In this document: one piece after another, positions 17,646-26,519 of the stretch
Layout of the letters: each line of letters opens with the position of its first letter
Position numbering within the stretch: the stretch's first letter is position 1
NCBI RefSeq assembly: GCF_001442805.1
Contig: NZ_CP011131.1
Location: 1,798,001 to 1,862,000 of the forward strand
Direction: 5' to 3'
Source of the DNA: Lysobacter gummosus
GTDB taxonomy: Bacteria > Pseudomonadota > Gammaproteobacteria > Xanthomonadales > Xanthomonadaceae
DNA length: 64,000 nt
Translations under genes and position numbers: made by a program
The notes under the pieces: generated by a model
Told to the model about the DNA's origin: nothing
Database searches by the model: none
Seen by the model: the letters and a program-made list of their open reading frames with translations, nothing else

Positions 17646-19355
17646 TCAGTTCGCCGGCCCGGGACGTCGGCGCGATACGCGCCAAGCCATCCACGCGATC
17701 GCCAACATCGACAAGCCGAACACCAGCAGCGCGCCGCGGCCGTCGCGGTTGAACGCCAGCAGCGCCAGAGTCAACAGGCCCGACGCGCCGAGCGAGATCG
17801 CCACCACCTTGGCCGGCGCGTGGTCCACGCCGTGTTCGTCCGGCGGAGTCGGCGCATAGGCGTCCACGCGCGCCTGCAATGCGCGCCAGGCCGGTTGCGG
17901 CGTGCGCCGCAGCAAGTGAGCGACGGTCAGGATCGCCACCGGCAGCACCGCGCCGACCAGCACGTCGGCGATGCGCGGATTGGCCTGAACCCAGGCCGCC
18001 AGCACCGGCGAGCCCAGCGGCCCGTCGAGACCGAACTTCACCCACAGCCCGGCCAAAAAAACCAGTCCCGCGCTCGCCGTCACCGCCGCCATGCCGATGC
18101 GGCCGCTGAGCAGGCCCCAGATGGTCGGCGCCATCAACGGGCCGAACAGCATGCCGGTGAGCGTCAGAACGATCCGTTCCGCGCCACCCATGACCGGCAC
18201 CAGCAACGCCACCGCGACCAGCGCTGCGCCGATCAACAGCGCGAACCAGCGTCCGGCGGCGACCAGGTTGCGCTCGCTCGCTCCGGGGCGGAACACGCGA
18301 CGGTAGAACTGCTCGGTCAAGACCCCGGCGAATACGTTGATCTGGCCGCTGATCGCGCTGGCGGTGGCCGAGAACATCGCCGCCATCATCAGGCCGAGCA
18401 TGCCCGCCGGCAGCACCAGCTTGCTGGCGAGGATGTAGGCCTGCTCGGGATCGGCGTCGGCTTGCAGCATGCGGAACAGGATCGGCGGGGTCAGCCACAA
18501 CGCCGGGCTGATCAGGTACAGGCCGCCGAACAGATACGCGCTCTTCTTCGCGTCGGTATCGCTGGGCACGCAGATGTAGCGCTGCGCGAACGCCCACTCC
18601 GCGCCGATCAGGAAAAAATGCACGCCGACCCAGCCGGCCATGAACCACCAGGTGTATTGATCGGAGGTCGGCGAGAAAAAGTTCGGCGGCAACGGCGCCA
18701 GCGGCGCGCCGCTGCCGAGCTTGAGCCACAGCAGCGGGATGACGAACAGCACCGCCAACTGCAGCACGATGAACTGCAGCACATCGGTCATCAGCACCGC
18801 CCACAGCCCGCCGGCGACGGTGTAGGCGACCACGATGGCGCCGAACAGGAAAATGGCGAACGCCAGCGATAAATGCCCGCTGGCCGGATCGCGCAGCGGG
18901 TGCCCCGGTTCCAGCGGAACCAGCGCCACCAGCATCACCGCGACTGCGTACAAGGCCACGCCGGTGGAGACGATGCGCACCGCCATCATCGCCCAGGTAT
19001 ACAACTGCACCGCGGCGCGGCCGAAACGCAGTTCGACGAACTCGGCCGGAGTGGTGACGCCGGTGCGGCGCCACTGTCCGGCCACGAACAGGCCCACCAG
19101 GATCGCCGACACGCCGATGCAGGTGGTGATGGCGATGGCCACCACGCCTTCGCGATAGGCCAGTCCGCCCCACACCACGAAGGTGCCGGCCGATTTGAGG
19201 GTCATGAAGCTGCTCAGGCCCGAGACCCACCACGGCGACTGTCCGCCGGCGGCGAACATGTCCTGCGAACGCTGGTTGCGGCCGGCGTAATGCAGGCCGA
19301 CGGCGAGCGTGCCGATGAGGTATAGGGCCAGAACGATGCAGTCGATCAGGGCCAT
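17646..19355 (-). CDS. Sodium:solute symporter (SSS) family transporter
   Basis: 569 aa, LeuT-fold inner-membrane Na+/substrate symporter with about 13-14 helices. It starts MALIDCIVLALYLIGTLAVG, then WWVSGLSSFMTLKSAGTFVVWGGLAY, the SSS-typical TPAEFVELRFGRAAVQLYTW, and AAMFSATASAISGQINVFAG around the Na2 site. It lies 67 bp after the TonB receptor and 291 bp before the glycosidase on the same strand, so it is the probable inner-membrane step for the sugar or sugar acid of this locus. The 291-bp gap behind it (17355-17645) shows no gene. Confidence 0.9.
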   Translation of the reverse strand: MALIDCIVLALYLIGTLAVGLHYAGRNQRSQDMFAAGGQSPWWVSGLSSFMTLKSAGTFVVWGGLAYREGVVAIAITTCIGVSAILVGLFVAGQWRRTGVTTPAEFVELRFGRAAVQLYTWAMMAVRIVSTGVALYAVAVMLVALVPLEPGHPLRDPASGHLSLAFAIFLFGAIVVAYTVAGGLWAVLMTDVLQFIVLQLAVLFVIPLLWLKLGSGAPLAPLPPNFFSPTSDQYTWWFMAGWVGVHFFLIGAEWAFAQRYICVPSDTDAKKSAYLFGGLYLISPALWLTPPILFRMLQADADPEQAYILASKLVLPAGMLGLMMAAMFSATASAISGQINVFAGVLTEQFYRRVFRPGASERNLVAAGRWFALLIGAALVAVALLVPVMGGAERIVLTLTGMLFGPLMAPTIWGLLSGRIGMAAVTASAGLVFLAGLWVKFGLDGPLGSPVLAAWVQANPRIADVLVGAVLPVAILTVAHLLRRTPQPAWRALQARVDAYAPTPPDEHGVDHAPAKVVAISLGASGLLTLALLAFNRDGRGALLVFGLSMLAIAWMAWRVSRRRPGPAN

Positions 19356-19422
19356 GCGGCGGGCATCTCCAATCCGGAGCCGCGCAGCGTGTGCGGCGGC
19401 TCCGTGGCGGGGCGGCGCGTGC

Positions 19423-21768
19423 TCAGAAGCGCACGCGGAAGGTCAGGCCGCCGTAGCGGCGGAAATCCCGCGCCAACTGCTGGGCGTAGGCGTTGGCGCC
19501 GGCGGCGCCGCTGACGGCCATGATGTTGGCGGCGTACTGCTCGTCGAACAGGTTCTTGACGAACACGCCCAGCTCGTACTTGCCGCCGTCCCAGATCAAT
19601 CCCGCCGACAGGTCGGCGACGCCGTAAGCGTCCTGCAGCATGTCCGGGTTCTGGCTGATATCGAACACCACCCGGTCCTGCCAGCGGTAGTCGGCTTGCA
19701 GGTAGCCGTCGAGGCGGCCGCTGAGCGGACCTTCCAGGCGGGCGCCGAGGGTGTAGCGCCACTTGGGTGCGTTCATGAACGGCTTGCCGTCCAGATCCTG
19801 CACCGCCGGCCGGCCGGCGCCGGCGGACACGCAGCCCTGCGCGGCGGTCTGGCCGCTGTAGCACGGGCCGTTGGGCACGTCCTGGAAACGCGCGTCCAGA
19901 TAGGTCGCGCCGCCGCTGAGGCTGAAGTACAGGTTCGGACGCAGGACGAATTCGGCCTCCACGCCGTCGATGGCGACGGTGCCGGCGCTGGTCAGCACCA
20001 CCAGGCCGGTGGCGGCGTTGAAGGTCTGCGCCTGATAGTCGTCGAAGCGAGTGCGAAAACCGGTGAGGTTGAGCCGCAGCATGTCGTCGAACAACTGGGT
20101 CTTGAGCCCGGCTTCGAACTGGGAGGAGGTTTCCGCCGGCGCCGGCCCGGCGGCGAACTGAGCCGCGGTGAGCCCCAGCGTGGCGGCGATGCCCTCGCTC
20201 TTGTAGCCGGTGCTGTAGCTCAGGTAGCCGGTGATCTTGGGGGTGAATTCGTAGGTGGCGCTGAGCTTGCCGATGGTGGCGCGGTCGCCATAGCGGCCGG
20301 TGACCGGGCCGAAGGCGGGATTGGTCGCGGGCTGATTGGAGCCGTTGAAGAAACCCGACACCGGGCGCACGAAGCGCAGGGTCTGCTTTTCGTCGAGATA
20401 GCGCAGCCCGCCGGTTACGGTGAAGCGGTCGCTGAGGTGCCAGTTGGCCTGGCCGAACAGCGAAGCGTTGCGGGTATCGACGCGGGAATGGCCGGCCAGT
20501 ACCGCTTCGTCGCCGGGCACGATCGGCACGATGCCGCCATCGGGCGCGATCAAGGCGACCGCGCCGAGGTTGAGGCCGCGCCGGTCGAGCGAGTTGTAGA
20601 CCGAGCCGTCGAAGTAGTACAGGCCCACCACGTAATCGAAACGGCCGCCGGTGGGCGAGGCCAGGCGCAGCTCCTGGGTGGTGGTGCGGCTGGATTCGAG
20701 ATTGCGGTTGCTGCGGATCAGCCGCGCCTGGGTGTCGTCGAGGTCGACATTGCTGTCGTTGGCGAACTTTCGCCACGCGGTGATGCTGGTCAGCGTGTAG
20801 TCGCCCAGGCCGATGTCGGCGGTCAGCGAGGCGCCGTAGTTCTTCTGGCGCACGAACGGCGATACATCGTTGTTGACCTGATCGTTGCCGCGGCCGACCG
20901 GCGTGCCGGTGACCGGCGAACGCGGGTTGTTGCTGGCGCGGATCAACGGCAGCGCGCAGCAGTCGGCGTCGAGCCTGGAGTAGTCGGCGCTCAGGGTTAC
21001 GCCGGAGCGCTCGTCCGACGAGCGCCAGGCGAGCTTGCCGCGCGCGCCGTAGGCTTCCTGATCGTTGACGCTATCGCCGCTGGCGCGGTTGCGGACGTTG
21101 CCGTCCTGAGTGCGGTAGAAACCAGCGAAACGGTAGGCCAGGTTCGGCGCCAGCGGGCCGGACACCGAGCCGTTGATCCGGCGCTCGTTGTCCTGTGCGA
21201 GCAGCGCCGAGACCTCGCCGGTGGTGCCGTCGAAGTCCGGCGCGCGGGTGATCACGTTGACCACGCCGGCGGAGGAGTTCTTGCCGAACAAGGTGCCCTG
21301 CGGGCCGCGCAGCACTTCCACGCGTTCGATGTCGCCCAGGTCGCTGAAGGCCGAGCCGGGGCGTTGCAGCACCACGCCGTCGACCACGGTCGAGACGCTG
21401 GGCTCCACGCCGGTGGAGAACACGTCGGTGCCGACGCCGCGGATGCGGATGGAGTTGTTGCGCAGCTCGTTGCCGGCCGAGAAGGTCACGCTCGGCACCA
21501 GCGTGGCGAGGGCGCTGATGTCGGTGGCGTTGATCCGTTCCAGCGACTCCGCGCCGACCACCGAAACCGCCAGCGGAATCTTCTGCGCGTTCTCGCGCCG
21601 GTGTTGGGCGGTCACTTCGATCGCGTCGAGCGTGGTGGCCGCGGTGGGTTCGTCGGCGGCGGCCTGCGGGGCCGGGGCCGGTTCGGCCGGGGCGCTCTGA
21701 GCCCGGCTCAGCGACGGTTGCGCGGCCAGAGCCGCAAGCACCGCCAGCGCCAAGTGTTGCTTGTGCAT
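19423..21768 (-). CDS. TonB-dependent outer-membrane receptor
   Basis: 781 aa. Signal peptide LALAVLAALAAQPSLSRAQ, then a TonB-box-like segment (TTLDAIEVTAQHRREN) at about residues 44-59, plug domain to about residue 170 (IPLAVSVVGAESLERINATD, RGVGTDVFSTGVEPSV, RVEVLRGPQGTLFGKNSSAG) and a 22-strand barrel ending in the aromatic RYGGLTFRVRF. It imports a ligand across the outer membrane using TonB energy. Located between the dehydratase and the symporter of a sugar locus, the cargo is more likely a saccharide than a siderophore. A 15-bp IclR-like palindrome lies 93 bp before the start. Confidence 0.93.
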   Translation of the reverse strand: MHKQHLALAVLAALAAQPSLSRAQSAPAEPAPAPQAAADEPTAATTLDAIEVTAQHRRENAQKIPLAVSVVGAESLERINATDISALATLVPSVTFSAGNELRNNSIRIRGVGTDVFSTGVEPSVSTVVDGVVLQRPGSAFSDLGDIERVEVLRGPQGTLFGKNSSAGVVNVITRAPDFDGTTGEVSALLAQDNERRINGSVSGPLAPNLAYRFAGFYRTQDGNVRNRASGDSVNDQEAYGARGKLAWRSSDERSGVTLSADYSRLDADCCALPLIRASNNPRSPVTGTPVGRGNDQVNNDVSPFVRQKNYGASLTADIGLGDYTLTSITAWRKFANDSNVDLDDTQARLIRSNRNLESSRTTTQELRLASPTGGRFDYVVGLYYFDGSVYNSLDRRGLNLGAVALIAPDGGIVPIVPGDEAVLAGHSRVDTRNASLFGQANWHLSDRFTVTGGLRYLDEKQTLRFVRPVSGFFNGSNQPATNPAFGPVTGRYGDRATIGKLSATYEFTPKITGYLSYSTGYKSEGIAATLGLTAAQFAAGPAPAETSSQFEAGLKTQLFDDMLRLNLTGFRTRFDDYQAQTFNAATGLVVLTSAGTVAIDGVEAEFVLRPNLYFSLSGGATYLDARFQDVPNGPCYSGQTAAQGCVSAGAGRPAVQDLDGKPFMNAPKWRYTLGARLEGPLSGRLDGYLQADYRWQDRVVFDISQNPDMLQDAYGVADLSAGLIWDGGKYELGVFVKNLFDEQYAANIMAVSGAAGANAYAQQLARDFRRYGGLTFRVRF

Positions 21769-21860
21769 TTGTCACACCCTCCCGAGGTGGTCGCTTGGCC
21801 GCGCGTCCGGAGCGTTTCCGGGGCGACGCCGATGCCGTTATAGCACTGCTTTCCGAAATA

Positions 21861-21875
21861 AGGAACTAAGTTCCA
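21861..21875. promoter_or_regulatory. Candidate IclR-family operator before the TonB receptor
   Basis: aggaactaagttcca: half sites AGGAA and TTCCA separated by 5 bases, matching the IclR-type TGGAA-N5-TTCCA at 9 of 10 half-site positions. It lies in the 115-bp gap between the dehydratase stop and the receptor start. Binding by the linked IclR-SMP-30 protein is inferred. Confidence 0.55.
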
Positions 21876-21883
21876 CAAATTGG

Positions 21884-23035
21884 TCAGTAAGCCGGTTTGG
21901 TCGGAAACCAGCCCGGGCGGGCAGGGTCCAGATAGGCGCCGGCGATGTCCTCCACCCGGTAGGTCTCCAGCGCCGCCTCGTCCACTTCCACGCCCAGGCC
22001 GGGCCCCATCGGCACCTCGAAGGCGCCGTCGCGCAGCACCGGCGGATTGCGCACGATGTCCGCGGCCAGGTAGGCGCGTTCGGTGTCGATGGCAATACTC
22101 ATATTCGGAATGGAGGCCGCCAGGTGGACATAGGCGGCCTGGGACAGCCCCAGCTCGGCGCCGCTGTGCAGGGTCACCGGCAGGTCGGCGCCTTCGGCGA
22201 TGGCCGCGGACTTGATCGTCTGCCACAGGCCGCCGGCCTCGTGGGGGTCCAGCAGGATCACGTCGGCGGCGTCGGCGCGCACGATCGCGGCCACGTCCTC
22301 CAGGGTGTAGGCGCTTTCGTCCAGCGCCACCGGAGTGGATTGGGTGCGGCGCAGCAAGGCGTGGCCGGACAGGTTTTCCAGCGGCAGGGGTTGCTCGATG
22401 TAGGCCAGATCCAGCGGCTCGAAGCGGCGCAGCAGGCGCTTGGCCGTGCCCGGATACCAGGCGCCGTTGACGTCGGCGCGCAGCGGCGCATCGCCGATGC
22501 GCCGGCGTACCGCGTCCAGCAAGGCGAAGTCGGCGGCCTCGCCGAAGCCGATCTTGGCCTTGAACGTGCCGTAGCCCTGGTCGAGGAACCAGGCCGCCTT
22601 GTCGGCGCAGGTGCGCGGGTCGGCCAGGAACAGGTAGGCCGAGGCCGGCACGCGCTCGCGCCACAGCCCGCCCCACAGCGCGTGCAGCGGCTGGTTCGCG
22701 GCTTTGCCGAGCGCGTCCCACATGGCCATTTCCATGCATGCGGTCGCCATCACCGCGGCGCGCTTGTGGTGGTAATAGCCTGCGCCGAGGACGTGCCGGC
22801 CGAAGCGTTCGATCTGGCTGGGGTCGTAGCCGATCGCCAGCGGCGCGACGATCTTGTCGAACACCGCCCGCACCGTCTCGATCAGGCAGATCGTTTCGCC
22901 CCATCCGACGATGCCGGCGTCGGTGTCGATCCGGCAGACCAGGCGGGTGGCGCCGGTGCGGGCGCCGGAGGCCCAGGCGATGGATTCGGTGAGGGGGATG
23001 CGTAGCATCCAGTGGCGGACCTGGGTGATCTTCAT
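21884..23035 (-). CDS. Mandelate racemase/muconate lactonizing enzyme superfamily protein, putative sugar-acid dehydratase
   Basis: 383 aa from the ATG 23033-23035 with ggag 7 bases upstream. Enolase superfamily: capping domain then barrel. Catalytic signs are the K-x-K motif in YGTFKAKIGFGE, metal ligands in RADVNGAWY (Asp), YIEQPLPLEN (Glu) and VALDESAYT (Asp/Glu), followed by DPHEAGGLWQ and LHSGAELGLSQAA. The K-x-K plus DNA-locus context (lactonase, SDR, DgoK, DgoA) suggests dehydration of an aldonate such as galactonate to 2-keto-3-deoxygalactonate. It is not close to classical DgoD, which has KLNG at the Lys motif. The substrate is inference from neighbours. Confidence 0.85.
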   Translation of the reverse strand: MKITQVRHWMLRIPLTESIAWASGARTGATRLVCRIDTDAGIVGWGETICLIETVRAVFDKIVAPLAIGYDPSQIERFGRHVLGAGYYHHKRAAVMATACMEMAMWDALGKAANQPLHALWGGLWRERVPASAYLFLADPRTCADKAAWFLDQGYGTFKAKIGFGEAADFALLDAVRRRIGDAPLRADVNGAWYPGTAKRLLRRFEPLDLAYIEQPLPLENLSGHALLRRTQSTPVALDESAYTLEDVAAIVRADAADVILLDPHEAGGLWQTIKSAAIAEGADLPVTLHSGAELGLSQAAYVHLAASIPNMSIAIDTERAYLAADIVRNPPVLRDGAFEVPMGPGLGVEVDEAALETYRVEDIAGAYLDPARPGWFPTKPAY

Positions 23036-23079
23036 GGCGCGGCTCCGGCGGCGGGGTTGCGAGATCGCCGTTCTATCAC

Positions 23080-23112
23080 ATAGTATTGGAACTATCATCC
23101 CGCATATTGGGA
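23080..23112. promoter_or_regulatory. Divergent regulatory region with operator-like dyads
   Basis: The 89-bp gap between the dehydratase and the IclR-SMP-30 start contains atagt-N6-actat (23080-23095), an imperfect IclR-type site tggaa-ctatc-atccc (23087-23101; 8 of 10 half-site positions) and tccc-N7-ggga (23098-23112). Both divergent promoters must lie here. An autoregulated operator is likely but unproven. Confidence 0.5.
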
Positions 23113-23124
23113 AAAGGAAGGCCG

Positions 23125-24861
23125 ATGGCGGAGAACAATCTCGATATGGACCGGTCGGAGTCGGACGACCCGGGCGAAAGCGATAAGCGTTTCGCCATTC
23201 CGGGCGCGCAGGCCCTGTCCAAGGGGCTGTACTTGTTGGGGCTGATCGCCGAGGCGCCGCACCCGCTGCGTTTCGGCGACCTGATCCGTTACTCGGGCAT
23301 GCCCAAGAGCACCCTGCACCGGATGCTGCAGACCCTGCTCGACTTCCGCCTGATCCGCCTGGACGAAAACGCGCAGACCTATCACCTGGGCCTGCGCCTG
23401 TTCGAGATGGCGCACAAGGTATGGAGCGAGTTCGACTTGCGCAGCGCGGCCGAACCGGAACTGCTGCGGCTGCGCGAGGCGGTCCAGGAAACCACCCGCC
23501 TGGGCGTGCTCGACGGCGACGACGTGCTGGTCATCGATCAGCGCGATCACATCCAGGGCATGCGCATGGCCAACGGCGTCGGCAGCCGCCTGTCGGCCGG
23601 CGCCAGCGCGATCGGCAAGGCGTTGCTCGCGTACCGGCCGCCGGAAGAACTGCAACGCTTCCTGGCCTCCAGCACGCTCAAGGCGCTGACCCCGAACTCG
23701 ATCCTCAACCCGATCGAACTGCAACGCGAACTCGACCTGATCAAGGCGCGCGGCTACGCCGTCTCGGTCGAGGAATCCAACCTCGGCGTGAGCGCCGTGG
23801 CGGCGCCGATCCTGGACCACCGCGGCCAGTCGATCGGCGCGGTCTGCATCGTCGGGCCTTCCTTCCGCCTGCCTTCCGATCGCCTGCATGCGCTGGGGCG
23901 CGATGTGATCGAGGCCGCGCGCCGCATTTCCGGCAACGTAGGTGAAACCTTCATGTCCATCTCCAGCGCCGTCAGTCCCAGCCACGCGGCCGACCGCGAA
24001 GTGGATTGCGCGATCCCGCACAGCGCGTTCCTCGGCGAGGCGCCGTACTGGCTCGGCAACGGCCAGTCGCTGCTCTGGGTCGACATCCTGGCGCCGGCGG
24101 TGCACGTCTCCAGCGCGGTCACCGGCGACACCCGCACCACGCCGCTGGGCGAACTGATCGGCGCGGTGGTGCCGCGCCGGCGCGGCGGCTATGTCGCCGC
24201 GACCCAGAGCGGCTTTCGCAGCCTGGACCTGCGCAGCGGCGAGATGGCGCCGCTGGCGAGCCCGCCGGGCATGTCCGGCCACCGCTTCAACGACGCCAAA
24301 TGCGACGCCGCCGGACGGATGTGGGCCGGCACTCTGGCGCTGGACGCCAGCCCCGAGCGCGGCTCGCTGTACCGGTTCGGCGTGGACGGTTCGCTGCGCG
24401 AAATGGAAAGCGGCTTCGACATCTGCAACGGCATGGGCTGGAGCCCGGATTCCAAGCGCTTCTACCTGGCCGACTCCGGGCGCCGGACCATCTACGCCTA
24501 CGACTTCGACCTGGCCTCGGGCGAATTGTCCAACCGCAGCGTATTCGTCCACTTCGGGCCCAGCGACGGCATGCCCGACGGCCTGGCCATCGATGCGCAA
24601 GGCCATCTATGGTGCGCGATGTGGGACGGCTGGGCGATCCGCCGCTATGCGCCCGACGGCACCCTGGAGCGGACCATCGACCTGCCGGTGCCGCGGCCGA
24701 CCAGTTGCGCGTTCGGCGGCGACGATCTCAAGACGCTGTACATCACCACCGCGCGGATTCGCCTGTCTGCGACCCAACTGGCGGCGGCGCCGCTGTCGGG
24801 CAGCGTGCTGTCGGTGCGCGTGGACGTGGCCGGCGCGCCGGTCGGCGAATACGGGGGCTGA
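23125..24861 (+). CDS. IclR-family regulator fused to an SMP-30/gluconolactonase domain
   Basis: 578 aa from the ATG at 23125 (aaggaagg 4-11 bases upstream). Residues about 25-85 form the IclR winged helix (ALSKGLYLLGLIAEA, GMPKSTLHRMLQTLLDF). Residues about 100-270 form the IclR effector domain (LSAGASAIGKALLAY, VEESNLGVSAVAAPIL, GAVCIVGPSF). After a short linker, residues about 292-578 are a six-bladed SMP-30/regucalcin lactonase with the metal/catalytic set at Glu305 (LGEAPYW), Asn435 (DICNGMGW) and Asp485 (MPDGLAIDAQGHLW). The spacing matches that of human SMP-30 (18/154/204) within a few residues. There is no stop or frameshift between the parts. It presumably regulates the locus while hydrolysing, or sensing, an aldonolactone. 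Confidence 0.92.
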   Translation: MAENNLDMDRSESDDPGESDKRFAIPGAQALSKGLYLLGLIAEAPHPLRFGDLIRYSGMPKSTLHRMLQTLLDFRLIRLDENAQTYHLGLRLFEMAHKVWSEFDLRSAAEPELLRLREAVQETTRLGVLDGDDVLVIDQRDHIQGMRMANGVGSRLSAGASAIGKALLAYRPPEELQRFLASSTLKALTPNSILNPIELQRELDLIKARGYAVSVEESNLGVSAVAAPILDHRGQSIGAVCIVGPSFRLPSDRLHALGRDVIEAARRISGNVGETFMSISSAVSPSHAADREVDCAIPHSAFLGEAPYWLGNGQSLLWVDILAPAVHVSSAVTGDTRTTPLGELIGAVVPRRRGGYVAATQSGFRSLDLRSGEMAPLASPPGMSGHRFNDAKCDAAGRMWAGTLALDASPERGSLYRFGVDGSLREMESGFDICNGMGWSPDSKRFYLADSGRRTIYAYDFDLASGELSNRSVFVHFGPSDGMPDGLAIDAQGHLWCAMWDGWAIRRYAPDGTLERTIDLPVPRPTSCAFGGDDLKTLYITTARIRLSATQLAAAPLSGSVLSVRVDVAGAPVGEYGG

Positions 24862-24865
24862 CGAC

Positions 24866-25624
24866 ATGGCCGTGTATCCCTCGTTGCGAGGCCGGGCGGT
24901 GCTGATCAGCGGCGGTGGCGCGGGCATCGGCGCGGCGATGGTCGAGGCCTTCGCCTGGCAGGGCGCGCAGACGTTGTTTCTGGAGTTGGACGCGGCCGCC
25001 GCCGAGGCCACCGCGCGACGCGTGGCCGGGCTGGGCCTGCCGGCGCCGCGTTATCGGGTTTGCGATTTGCGCGACATCCCGGCGTCGCTGCGCGCGGTGG
25101 AGCAATTGCTGGAAGGACGCGCGGCGGACGCGCTCATCAACAATGCCGGCAACGACCAGGCGCAGCCGTTCGGCGAAGTCGGCGTGGCCGATTGGGACGA
25201 TCGCGTCGCGGTCAACCTGCGCCATCAATTTTTTCTCGCCCAGGCAGTGGCCGCGCCGATGCGCGCCGCCGGCCGCGGCGTCATCGTCAATCTGGGCTCG
25301 ATCTCGTGGATGTTGGGCGTGACCGGCGTTCCGGTGTACGCCACATTGAAATCCGCGGTGGCGGGGCTGACCAAGAGCCTGGCGCGCGAACTCGGCGGCG
25401 ACGGCATCCGCGTCAACGCGATCGCGCCCGGCTGGGTGCTGACCGAGCGGCAACTGGAAAAGGGCCGCCGCGATCCGGACAAGTTCACCCGCTATCTCGA
25501 GCGCCAATGCTTGAAAACCCACCTGCGGCCCGGCGACGTGGCCGAACTGGCCCTGTGGTTGTGCGCCGATGAAAGCGCGATGTGCACCGGCCAGACCTTC
25601 ATCGTCGACGGCGGAGTGATCTGA
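24866..25624 (+). CDS. SDR-family sugar dehydrogenase
   Basis: 252 aa. Classical short-chain dehydrogenase: cofactor loop SGGGAGIGAAM (about 15-25), NNAGN (92-96), catalytic Ser in NLGSISWM (about 145-147), Tyr158 and Lys162 (YATLK), and the typical C-terminal CTGQTFIVDGGVI. It starts 4 bases after the fusion-gene stop and 1 base before dgoK, so it is translationally packed in the operon. By position it would oxidise the aldose (for example galactose or a related sugar) to the lactone that the SMP-30 domain opens. Resembles galactose/fucose/arabinose dehydrogenases of the SDR type; substrate inferred. Confidence 0.88.
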   Translation: MAVYPSLRGRAVLISGGGAGIGAAMVEAFAWQGAQTLFLELDAAAAEATARRVAGLGLPAPRYRVCDLRDIPASLRAVEQLLEGRAADALINNAGNDQAQPFGEVGVADWDDRVAVNLRHQFFLAQAVAAPMRAAGRGVIVNLGSISWMLGVTGVPVYATLKSAVAGLTKSLARELGGDGIRVNAIAPGWVLTERQLEKGRRDPDKFTRYLERQCLKTHLRPGDVAELALWLCADESAMCTGQTFIVDGGVI

Positions 25625-25625
25625 G

Positions 25626-26519
25626 GTGACGGCCGCGGCGGCGCTGATCGGCGTGGATTGGGGCAGCACCCATCTGCGCGCTTACCTGATCGACGAGGAC
25701 GGCTCGGTGCTGGAGCGCAGCGAGTGGGCCGCCTGCGGCGCGCCGGCGCTGGCGATCGGCGAGCATGCCGGCGCGCTCGCGCGGGCGATCGCGCCGTGGC
25801 GCGGGCTGGAACTGCCGATACTGGCCTGCGGCATGGTCGGCGCGCGCAACGGTTGGCGCGAAGTGCCATATCGCAGCGCGCCGGCCGATGCGGCGTCGTT
25901 GCGCGCCGGCCTGCTGCAAGCGCAGCCCGGCGTGTGGCTGGTGCCGGGCGTGCTCGACGCGACAGACCCGGATCGGGTCGAGGTCATGCGCGGCGAGGAA
26001 ACCCAGATCCTCGGCGCGCGCGAGCCGGACGAGCGCGCCGAGGAGGCTTTGGCGATCTGCCCCGGCACGCACAGCAAATGGGCGCGGCTGCGGCGCGGCA
26101 GCATCGTCGGACTGCGCACCTGCGTCACCGGCGATCTGTACGCGGCGCTGCGCGAGCGCTGGCCCGGGGTGGAACCCGCGTCGCCGGCATGGGCGGCGTT
26201 CGATCGCGGAGTCGCGCGCGGCGCGCGCGAGCCGCTGGCCTCGGCGCTGTTTTCCGCGCGCGCCGACTACGCTACCCGGCGCCTGCAGCCGGAAGAACTG
26301 CCCGACTACCTCTCCGGCCTGCTGATCGGCGCGGAAATCGCCGCCTGCCGCGATCTGGCCGGCGCCGAGGCGCCGTTGCTGATCGGCGCGCCGGCGTTGG
26401 CCGCGCGCTACGGCCGGGCGATGCGCGCGCAGGGCTTGGCCGAACCGTCGCAACGCGACGCCGCCGCCTGCGTGGCGCGCGGATTGATGCGCATCTGGCG
26501 CGAGAAAGGGGAACGATGA
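25626..26519 (+). CDS. dgoK: 2-dehydro-3-deoxygalactonokinase
   Basis: 297 aa from a GTG at 25626, one base after the SDR stop. Phosphorylates 2-keto-3-deoxygalactonate with ATP. The family pattern is clear: IGVDWGSTHLRAYLIDEDG (phosphate-1 loop), ILACGMVGARNGWREVPY, VMRGEETQILGA, CPGTHSKWARL, TCVTGDLYAAL, and YLSGLLIGAEIAACRDL near the C-terminus. Length equals that of E. coli DgoK. Overlaps dgoA by 4 bases (ATGA), so coupled translation. Confidence 0.95.
   Translation: MTAAAALIGVDWGSTHLRAYLIDEDGSVLERSEWAACGAPALAIGEHAGALARAIAPWRGLELPILACGMVGARNGWREVPYRSAPADAASLRAGLLQAQPGVWLVPGVLDATDPDRVEVMRGEETQILGAREPDERAEEALAICPGTHSKWARLRRGSIVGLRTCVTGDLYAALRERWPGVEPASPAWAAFDRGVARGAREPLASALFSARADYATRRLQPEELPDYLSGLLIGAEIAACRDLAGAEAPLLIGAPALAARYGRAMRAQGLAEPSQRDAAACVARGLMRIWREKGER

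Noticed and set aside
15912..21843. Two long plus-strand frames (986 and 844 codons) opposite the glycosidase, symporter and TonB receptor
   Set aside because: Both mirror well-supported genes on the other strand, have shadow-like composition and no credible start or domain.
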